This document shows, piece by piece, positions 1-6,186 of a stretch of DNA of 11,092 bases. The notes below the pieces were generated by a model. It worked only from the letters and a program-made list of their open reading frames with translations, made no database searches and had not been told where the DNA came from. Both the position numbers and the translations under genes were made by a program. The stretch lies in contig CAYZYK010000024.1 of NCBI GenBank assembly GCA_964482615.1, forward strand, positions 1-11,092, in the 5' to 3' direction. This stretch comes from CAYZYK01 sp964482615. GTDB lineage: Bacteria > Patescibacteriota > Minisyncoccia > Minisyncoccales > CAYZYK01. The number at the start of each line of letters is the position of its first letter. Position 1 is the stretch's first letter.

Positions 1-2
1 CT

Positions 3-46
3 TTCATATGATTTTCAAGGCCTTAAAGTGTATCATATCATATGAA
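3..46. repeat. Paired TCATATGA palindrome, possible operator
   Basis: Two 10-base arms, TTCATATGAT at 3-12 and ATCATATGAA at 37-46, are perfect reverse complements. Each contains the self-complementary octamer TCATATGA (4-11 and 38-45), so the two octamers are also direct repeats 34 bp apart. A further palindrome, AAGGCCTT, lies between them at 17-24. The block ends 14 bp before the -35 element of the promoter for the 117-aa gene, a position suited to a dimeric regulator or to looping. It could instead be the end of an upstream transcription unit cut off by the window. No regulator gene is visible. Confidence 0.45.
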
Positions 47-59
47 CCAGTACATTGCC

Positions 60-88
60 TTGACATAACTTCTTTTTTTCTGTAAAAT
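60..88 (+). promoter_or_regulatory. Sigma70-type promoter of the 117-aa membrane protein gene
   Basis: A perfect -35 hexamer TTGACA (60-65) and a -10 hexamer TAAAAT (83-88, one mismatch from TATAAT) are separated by exactly 17 bp. Transcription would begin near 95, giving a leader of about 40 bases that contains the Shine-Dalgarno. This is the only convincing promoter seen in the window; the promoter of the minus-strand operon must lie beyond the right edge. Confidence 0.75.
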
Positions 89-118
89 CAATATAGAACT
101 TCTCAACTTCATAAGGAA

Positions 119-124
119 AGGAAG
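119..124 (+). promoter_or_regulatory. Ribosome binding site for the 117-aa gene
   Basis: AGGAAG at 119-124 lies 8 bases before the ATG at 133, and a second AAGGA lies at 113-117. This clear purine-rich Shine-Dalgarno fixes the start codon and supports the plus-strand reading over the 111-codon antisense frame. Most genes of the minus-strand operon lack any comparable signal. Confidence 0.7.
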
Positions 125-132
125 AAAAAGAA

Positions 133-486
133 ATGATAACCGGAAACTACACGAGTGTTGTATTGATTCTTTGCTTTGTCTTGATATCTTTGTATGTTTT
201 TCTAAAGAAAGATCGTCCAAAGGTGATACCAGAAAAGAAAGGGGTGTACATGTTTTTTGGGATTTTTCCCATAGTCAGTTCTGACCTTTTTATTAAAACG
301 TTTGGCTTTCTTGATGATTCTCCATTGATGGAACAAGCATCGGAGGCTGGGAAAAGCCTTAACTCTACCCCTCTCAAAGACAAGCTCATAACAGTCGGGA
401 TTATCATTATGTTTTTTGTGAGCATTACGTTATTTGTTACATCCATAGTTGCCGCAATTAACGGAAAGACAAAAGAAAGCAAATAA
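133..486 (+). CDS. Small membrane protein of unknown function (117 aa)
   Basis: I do not recognise a family. The protein has a hydrophobic N-terminal helix (residues about 8-24) followed by a basic stretch (KKDRPKVIPEKK, 25-36). A moderately hydrophobic segment lies at 38-52, a polar, partly acidic middle at 60-83, a second strong transmembrane helix at about 86-109, and a short basic tail (KTKESK). It is therefore probably a two- or three-span inner-membrane protein. The plus strand is chosen because this frame has a consensus promoter, a well-spaced Shine-Dalgarno and an intrinsic terminator just after the stop. It converges on the secretion operon and has its own transcription signals, so nothing directly ties it to secretion. 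The upstream paired palindrome suggests regulated expression. Confidence 0.72.
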   Translation: MITGNYTSVVLILCFVLISLYVFLKKDRPKVIPEKKGVYMFFGIFPIVSSDLFIKTFGFLDDSPLMEQASEAGKSLNSTPLKDKLITVGIIIMFFVSITLFVTSIVAAINGKTKESK

Positions 487-504
487 GTGAATTAATAAAA
501 AACA

Positions 505-539
505 AGGACCAGGCCATTGTGCTTGGCCTTTTTCTTTTT
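505..539 (+). terminator. Intrinsic terminator between convergent genes
   Basis: A perfect 6-bp stem, AGGCCA (511-516) with TGGCCT (524-529), encloses a 7-base loop and runs straight into a T-rich tract (529-539, one C interruption). It lies 24 bases past the stop of the plus-strand gene and is oriented for it. On the opposite strand the hairpin is followed about nine bases later by a run of six T, and an alternative bulged stem (AAGGCC with GGTCCTT) abuts that run, so it may also terminate the minus-strand operon. Confidence 0.75.
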
Positions 540-562
540 AAAATATTTTGTTTCAGCTCTTG

Positions 563-2113
563 TTAGAGAGGTTCTGCTAAAGGGATAATTAGAAATGACT
601 TTGGTTTTTTTAACCATTCTTTATACAAAGAAATAGGCCCCTCTTCAATACTATAATCTGGATAGCCTTCTTTTTCGTATTCTGCCTGCTTTGCTAATTC
701 TTTTGATATTGGGAATCTTTGGGCCTGATGCCACCATTCTTCAGTGGAAACTTTTTGTTTTTTTTGTGCTTCTTCAACTGTTAATTTAAAAAGAAGCAAA
801 AGATAATCTCCCTCTAATCTTATAGACCCCAAACACTCATTCTGTTTTTTAAGTACTCCCTTTGTTTTCATAAAAGTAGGATTGTCACGGTCACACAAGT
901 CTAACTCAGCTTCTGAGGTTCCCGGAGACCATTCTGCGGGAACATGAGCTTCAATGTTGGTTTTTTTGCAATAAGAACATTCAGTTATCCAATTATCTTT
1001 TAATAATTTTTTTCCTCCTTCCCATTTGGGGTCTGTCCAAAATTCTACACCATCTCCTGCGCTCTTGCCGTTACTGTAATTGTATATAGTAAGTGAATCC
1101 TTGCCAAAAGCCACAAAGGAAGCGGAGAAGCTAACACATCTTTCTTGAGAGGGGATACAGTTAGCGAGGTTTTCACAAGCGGGTATATGTAGAACACCTC
1201 CTAAGTAGTCTTCTCGAGTATGAAGCATTACTCCGTAAAAAGGGCCTTTTTCTGGGTCGGGCCCATTTACTATTCGCACAGAGGCATTTATGTGTCCCCC
1301 TGATTTATAAGGAGGATCAAAAGATCTATTGCTTGAAGTATATAAGCGAGGAGGTAAAACATCTTCTCCTTGTTTTAATTTACAATCGGGAAGAGGATAA
1401 AAATAAACACCGGGTCTTTTTCTTTGTGTTACGTAAGATTTTATTGAGTTGAGACTTATCTGATCTGTAGTACCATTACAGCCCATAGTAGTGTAGTCAG
1501 AAAAGTTTTTATAACCTACCTCGTTATATTTATAAACAAAGAAAGGGTATGGGTTTTGTTTACATCTTTCAACTGGATCACAACTAACAGCGGGGGTGCA
1601 AACCCATTTTAACTTATCAAACCCTTTTTCTATTACCCTGTCTACATCCGAAAGGTTCCGAGGGGCTGGAACCATTATAGTTTCTCCCTGCGGGTTAGTT
1701 CCAACCAAATTAAGGCCAGCAACTGGTTTTAATTCTGCTGTTTTAAGGGTTAAAAGATCGGGATTAAGCTTGGTTAAAATCATATGGGCTGAAAACAAGA
1801 TTACCAATCCTAATATTCCACCAACCATCCTTTGTTTAGCTGTTGTTACTTTCTCTCCACTTCCCCCAGAAGTCATAAATTGTATTCCCCCCACAACCAA
1901 CCCCAAAAGAGCTATAATTCCAGCGAGAAATATTGCAATAATATAAAGATAATTTATATATCCTGGCAGTAGAGTGTCTTTGTTGATCTCTATTCCTCCA
2001 GGAAGAGGAGGATAGTTAATCTCAAGCTCTGCTGCTGAGCAGAAACTAACAAAAGGGACAAAAAACAGAACAGAGAGAGAAAATATTATAATTATTTTTT
2101 GTCTTTTGGCCAT
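563..2113 (-). CDS. Pilin-domain surface protein with beta/gamma-crystallin-like ectodomain (516 aa)
   Basis: Residues 1-28 form a signal peptide ending in an SAA-type site. The mature N-terminus begins ELEINYP. Two transmembrane helices (about 52-80 and 96-114), joined by a basic loop with GGSGEK, match the VirB2/TrbC-like T4SS pilin pattern and are paralogous to the start of the 1174-aa neighbour (shared LE[VI]NYP, AGIIAL, GG[VI], GLVI/GLII and NPxL). Positive charge in the loop puts the C-terminal 400 residues outside the cell. That ectodomain has 12 cysteines (172-427), even in number as for disulfides. It also carries beta/gamma-crystallin-type signatures: WTDPKWEG (359-366) fits the aromatic-x4-aromatic-x-G rule exactly and HTREDYLG (298-305) nearly does. 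It is the last gene of the operon, 21 bp after its neighbour. No Shine-Dalgarno is visible. A surface structural or adhesive role in the T4SS is inferred. The pilin domain is well supported; the crystallin fold is tentative. Confidence 0.8.
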   Translation of the reverse strand: MAKRQKIIIIFSLSVLFFVPFVSFCSAAELEINYPPLPGGIEINKDTLLPGYINYLYIIAIFLAGIIALLGLVVGGIQFMTSGGSGEKVTTAKQRMVGGILGLVILFSAHMILTKLNPDLLTLKTAELKPVAGLNLVGTNPQGETIMVPAPRNLSDVDRVIEKGFDKLKWVCTPAVSCDPVERCKQNPYPFFVYKYNEVGYKNFSDYTTMGCNGTTDQISLNSIKSYVTQRKRPGVYFYPLPDCKLKQGEDVLPPRLYTSSNRSFDPPYKSGGHINASVRIVNGPDPEKGPFYGVMLHTREDYLGGVLHIPACENLANCIPSQERCVSFSASFVAFGKDSLTIYNYSNGKSAGDGVEFWTDPKWEGGKKLLKDNWITECSYCKKTNIEAHVPAEWSPGTSEAELDLCDRDNPTFMKTKGVLKKQNECLGSIRLEGDYLLLLFKLTVEEAQKKQKVSTEEWWHQAQRFPISKELAKQAEYEKEGYPDYSIEEGPISLYKEWLKKPKSFLIIPLAEPL

Positions 2114-2134
2114 TAAATTATAGTTATTGTTATT

Positions 2135-5100
2135 TTATTGATAAATCCTTCTACAAGAGAACCAATTGTCCATAAGCATTTCTGGCGGGTCGAGGGTTTT
2201 TCCTATTAATCTACCATAACATCCAATATCAATGGCTCCTTCTTGTAGTAACACGTTACAATTCCAAACTCTAGTTGTGTCCGCGCCAAGCTCTGTTAAA
2301 TTCCTGCTAGCTTCGCTCATTTTTTTTCTTGAATATGTTAATTTCTTTAATGTCTCTGATCTTTTTTCCTTGTCTTTTTCTTTAATAAATTCTTTAAAAT
2401 TATCAAAAGCAGCTTTCAATTTCTCATAGTATCCTTCTAGCTCTGATTCTCTTTCTGTTTCACACTCAGACCTTTTCCTTTCTGCTTTGCTTGTTTCTTT
2501 TAACAAGTTTATCATTTTTTGACAGGGATTGCCCTCACAAGAATTTAGTTGTTCGGCCCAGCAAGTATGTGAGTCTGGCCATGGTAGACAGTAACCGTCT
2601 TCATCTAAATGATAAACCTGGCGCCATCTACAAACAGGACGGACGGCTGGTTTTGTTTGTCCGTCAGGGCAGAAACGGTTAGTTCCCAACTCACAATGCT
2701 GATCAATAAAACAGCGTGACTCCTGGCCTTGACCTTCTACTTTAATACATTCTTCATTTTGACATTCATAATGATAGTTAAGAGAGCCGGAAATGTCTTC
2801 TCTGTAGCATTTATAATCATATTCGGGCGAAGAATAAAAATTACTTCTACAATCTCTTTTTCCAAGGCAGAAATTAAGCCCTGTTGGAAAATCTTTAAAC
2901 AACAACCACCATACTTTACACTCGCTTAATCTGCTTTCGCACTCGCAATACCCTGTTTCTTTTCCTATTGGCTTTATATTATATTCTATCATATAATCTG
3001 TTCTGGCAATAAGGTCACTGATAGTTTCAAGTAATTCTTCTGCCCACTTCTCAGCTTCATCTACTGTTTGTCCTACCGGAATTTCATCTTTTAAAGGGCA
3101 ATACCAATATCTTGCTGGAAGCGCTTGTTCTCGGCGATATTCTTTTCTACAATAAAAAGTTAAAGGATCGTCGTTGTAAAAATATTCTTCGCACTCTGTC
3201 CCACAAGTAAGACATGCTTCTTCTATCTCAGACTGTGTTTCATCTAAAAATGGACAGGTTGGACATTCTGAGCAAGAAGGACACTTCCAACATTCAGCGA
3301 AGTCTCCAACTCCATAATATTTAATAATAGGAAGACATTTTTTATCTTCAGCGCAATCATCGTCTGTTTGACAATTAGTCCCTCCAGTTCCTCCACATTT
3401 TGTTACAGGAATACATTCTTCTCCTGCTTGACAGTCTTGGTCTGATTCACATTCTACTCCAGAAGCATTACACTTTTTGTAATATACATCCTGACAGAAA
3501 GGAGCTTGTCTTCTAAAAGGATGACCCTCATAAAGCCATTTACTAGTTACTCCTTCTAAGGGAACTACTTGCCCAAATGCTGCACACTCATAGTAGCCAG
3601 AATATTGGTCGCTACAGAAGTTGCATTTTAAGGCGCTTTTTACACAGGCTTTAAAATCAGATTCTGACCCTACATAGTCATTAAATTTATCACTACAGAC
3701 CTTTAATCCTCTAAGATCTATATAACAACTACTTTGATTTTTCTTTACAGTAACATCTCCCCCGAAGTCACCCCCGGTTGAACTATACTCCAAAAAACAC
3801 TTAGAGTTACTATTACAACTCTCTAGGCAAATTGAATTTTGCTCTACACACCCCTCTTTACATTCTTGTATAAGTTTTTGTTTACATTGGTTATTAGTAC
3901 TACAAATATTATAAGAGTTATCTTCACAGGATTGTAAACACCTGTTTTCCTCTAGATTGCACTTTCCCAGACAAAGATTCCTTCCGGTTACAAGACACTC
4001 TTTGAAATTATCAAAATCAGAGCTCGGGCATTCGCTTGTATCAAAACATTCTTTTACACAAGATTCTTGAGACTCTAAACAGCTGGGGTCATTGTTGGGA
4101 CAAACAGGACAATTTTTGTAACAGTAGAAATCATTTTCAGAGAAACCCGGGCATATATTTCTGCAAGTTTGGTAAAATTCATTTTCAGAAAAAGAAAAAC
4201 CCCTACAATATCTTGATATGTCAACTTCTTCCCCTGTAAGAGGGTCATCAAATATTTTTTCTCTTTCTATAATTTTTACTTTTTTATCTGTTTCTTCAAC
4301 TAATTTTATAAAATAAATATAAGGTTTTACCGTATAACAATCACTTAGTTTGTATTCTGCACCATCCTTACATTCATTTGCGTCTGTCCCTTGTAATACT
4401 TCTAAATCTTTTTTAACTTCCTCTCTTCTCAGTTTCATCAAAGCATTCAAATATCTTAGCTGATCGATCAATCTTTTATTTTTAAATTGTTCTATAGGAA
4501 TGATATCTCGGGCCAAAAGATCTAAGTCGCTCTCTACACATTCTATGTAAGGATAGTTCTGTGGATAAAATCCTAATTGGCTACAAAGAGGATATTGAGT
4601 TCTAAACTCATCTAAACCAGCCATCCCCTCGTTTTCTGTTAATATGGGGCCATGTTCTATCACTTCCCTTCCGCTCTCTCCGATCAGAGAAGGGAAGCCA
4701 ATTTCTAAGGCTAATTCTTGTGTTAAATAAGGACAAGTATCAAAGCCAGGATTATCTGTCGGAGACTTACAACCGATATTTTCATCACGAACAACTCCTT
4801 GATCACAATATTCTTGTCTGCTTTCGTACCAGTATGCTCCACCACAACCGGGAAAATTAAGAGAGGGCTTGTAGCACTTGTCTTCCAGACAAGGACAAGC
4901 CCAGCTACTCTTAATTTCGCCAGAACATGCAGTTCCTGCTGGCACACACCCTTGGGAGTTGCATTGATTCATAAGGCTTACTATTTTTTCTGATAAGATT
5001 TTAAATTTTTTTGCTTTTGTTTTAGCAGCTTCAGCTACTCGCCAAAGACAATCTACACGATCATTATCTTCTAATGTTGAAGCGGGAGACTCATCTGGCA

Positions 5101-5659
5101 ACCATATTATATCTCCTTTGTTGTCTATCTTAAAGATTGGGTCCCCGTTTGTGTCAAAGTCGTAACAATAGACGGTTCTGGTTAAAAGATTTTCTGTTAA
5201 AGTTCCAATTGGGATTTCTTCATATACAATGGTTTCTGGACCAGGGGGGGTTGTGATTCCTCCATTTCCATATAACCCCACAGGAATTAATTCCTGAATT
5301 TGCAAATTAATTAATTGAGGATTAATTGTATAAACAGTTACATAAACAGACAAAACAATAATTAAACCCAAGACCCCAGTTTTAATCCAGTCTTTTCCCT
5401 TGTTTGTTATTTTACCCGCACCAAAGGATATTAAATAATGAACTCCTCCAAAGACAACAGTGCCCAGCGCAATTATTCCCGCAACAGCTAAGCCCAAATT
5501 AAAAAAATACCTAGCGTATTCTTCTATACTGGACCCTTCAACTATTATTTCTCCAAAAATCTGTGGGTAATTAACCTCAAGAGCGAAAGCAAAAGTTACT
5601 TTCAAAAGAAAAACAAGAAAAAATAAAGGAAATAAGAAAATTTTTACTTTAAGTTTCAT
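2135..5659 (-). CDS. Giant cysteine-rich pilin-domain surface protein (1174 aa)
   Basis: A signal peptide (1-26, cleavage after AFA) is followed by LEVNYP and a two-helix VirB2/TrbC-like domain (helices about 52-75 and 92-111, basic loop GKITNKGKDWIK). VirB2 pilins are usually about 100 residues, so over 1000 residues are extra. All 83 cysteines lie after residue 160 and none is in the membrane part, consistent with an extracellular disulfide-bonded region. Ordered patterns include CX3C hairpin-like repeats (499-615), two exact C-x5-C-x5-C units (737-775) and five cysteines at every third residue (790-802). A charged, probably coiled-coil helix occupies about 1050-1125. The start ATG overlaps the stop of the 174-aa gene (ATGA), indicating translational coupling. 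A C7 tract follows the pilin domain. Function is unknown; a surface adhesin or secretion-channel appendage is inferred. TraN of F plasmids is a cysteine-rich T4SS adhesin by analogy only. Confidence 0.82.
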   Translation of the reverse strand: MKLKVKIFLFPLFFLVFLLKVTFAFALEVNYPQIFGEIIVEGSSIEEYARYFFNLGLAVAGIIALGTVVFGGVHYLISFGAGKITNKGKDWIKTGVLGLIIVLSVYVTVYTINPQLINLQIQELIPVGLYGNGGITTPPGPETIVYEEIPIGTLTENLLTRTVYCYDFDTNGDPIFKIDNKGDIIWLPDESPASTLEDNDRVDCLWRVAEAAKTKAKKFKILSEKIVSLMNQCNSQGCVPAGTACSGEIKSSWACPCLEDKCYKPSLNFPGCGGAYWYESRQEYCDQGVVRDENIGCKSPTDNPGFDTCPYLTQELALEIGFPSLIGESGREVIEHGPILTENEGMAGLDEFRTQYPLCSQLGFYPQNYPYIECVESDLDLLARDIIPIEQFKNKRLIDQLRYLNALMKLRREEVKKDLEVLQGTDANECKDGAEYKLSDCYTVKPYIYFIKLVEETDKKVKIIEREKIFDDPLTGEEVDISRYCRGFSFSENEFYQTCRNICPGFSENDFYCYKNCPVCPNNDPSCLESQESCVKECFDTSECPSSDFDNFKECLVTGRNLCLGKCNLEENRCLQSCEDNSYNICSTNNQCKQKLIQECKEGCVEQNSICLESCNSNSKCFLEYSSTGGDFGGDVTVKKNQSSCYIDLRGLKVCSDKFNDYVGSESDFKACVKSALKCNFCSDQYSGYYECAAFGQVVPLEGVTSKWLYEGHPFRRQAPFCQDVYYKKCNASGVECESDQDCQAGEECIPVTKCGGTGGTNCQTDDDCAEDKKCLPIIKYYGVGDFAECWKCPSCSECPTCPFLDETQSEIEEACLTCGTECEEYFYNDDPLTFYCRKEYRREQALPARYWYCPLKDEIPVGQTVDEAEKWAEELLETISDLIARTDYMIEYNIKPIGKETGYCECESRLSECKVWWLLFKDFPTGLNFCLGKRDCRSNFYSSPEYDYKCYREDISGSLNYHYECQNEECIKVEGQGQESRCFIDQHCELGTNRFCPDGQTKPAVRPVCRWRQVYHLDEDGYCLPWPDSHTCWAEQLNSCEGNPCQKMINLLKETSKAERKRSECETERESELEGYYEKLKAAFDNFKEFIKEKDKEKRSETLKKLTYSRKKMSEASRNLTELGADTTRVWNCNVLLQEGAIDIGCYGRLIGKTLDPPEMLMDNWFSCRRIYQ
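5244..5250 (-). repeat. C7 homopolymer at pilin/ectodomain junction
   Basis: Seven consecutive C (coding strand) encode part of TTPPG at residues 136-140 of the 1174-aa protein, just after the pilin domain and before the first cysteine. Loss of one C would give a stop after 153 residues, and gain of one a stop after 146 residues. Both would leave a pilin-sized membrane protein. Long G/C runs are rare in this A+T-rich window. Whether the tract is unstable cannot be seen from one sequence. Confidence 0.5.
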
Positions 5660-6180
5660 AAACTTGTAACTTCTCCCTGGATCAGCTCATAAATAACCCT
5701 TAAGGTCCAGGTTGGGAATATATCTCCTAAAAACGGGGTCACTTCAACAATAATAGTTGCAATAGTTGCTGCTATTCCTAGTCCAACCCGAGCTCCCCCT
5801 TTAGTTATAGTTTTTCCTGCTTTTCCTGCTTTGGTTGCTGCTTTTGCCCCAGCTGCACCTGGTTGGCCCCCTTCTTCTCTGAAAGTGGGCATCCTATTTA
5901 CTGCTTTCCCGACGGTTTTTCCGATTTTGGCAGCTATTTTTGATGTTATTGTTCTATAGAAAGGACGAGTGATTGTCCATACTACTATAGGTAACCCCAT
6001 AAAATCTAATAACCAAGAAAGAGGAACTCCTACCTTAAAAAGGCTCAATATGAACAAGACTAAACCAAAAACATCCAAAATAACTGCTATAGTTAACATA
6101 ATTATTCCTTCAGGGACCGTCATAGCAGCCATAAGTGTTCTTTTGGTTCCCTCACTTGATATTTTTCCACCAAGAGACAT
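5656..6180 (-). CDS. Multi-pass membrane protein of T4SS operon (174 aa)
   Basis: I do not recognise a named family. Hydrophobic segments lie at about 24-48 and 53-73, and again at about 131-150, continuing into GDIFPTWTLRVIYEL, a C-terminal segment with conserved-looking GD and PTW residues. Between the second and third lies a strongly basic, low-complexity region (75-131) rich in Gly, Ala and Lys, probably cytoplasmic. There is no cleavable signal peptide. The gene starts 6 bp after virB4 and its TGA overlaps the ATG of the 1174-aa gene, so expression is coupled to both. Its position suggests a small inner-membrane T4SS component, perhaps in the role of VirB6 or VirB8, but no sequence feature shows this. 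The nearest purine-rich sequence (GAGGG) lies 12 bases upstream of the ATG, a long spacing. Confidence 0.75.
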   Translation of the reverse strand: MSLGGKISSEGTKRTLMAAMTVPEGIIMLTIAVILDVFGLVLFILSLFKVGVPLSWLLDFMGLPIVVWTITRPFYRTITSKIAAKIGKTVGKAVNRMPTFREEGGQPGAAGAKAATKAGKAGKTITKGGARVGLGIAATIATIIVEVTPFLGDIFPTWTLRVIYELIQGEVTSL

Positions 6181-6186
6181 TTTAAG

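Noticed and set aside
147..482. 111-codon antisense frame opposite the 117-aa gene
   Set aside because: It has no promoter or Shine-Dalgarno on the minus strand, whereas the plus frame has both plus a terminator.
563..2113. Lipoprotein signal at residue C25 of the 516-aa protein
   Set aside because: VSFC has Phe before the Cys, which does not fit a lipobox; an SAA site follows directly and the paralogue has an AFA site.
4723..4947. 74-codon minus-strand frame inside the 1174-aa gene
   Set aside because: It is an alternative frame wholly inside a long, well-supported coding region, with no initiation signal.
5656..6180. Alternative genetic code (UGA as Gly or Trp)
   Set aside because: UGA terminates the 174-aa gene at the ATGA overlap, and long frames are read without any internal UGA.
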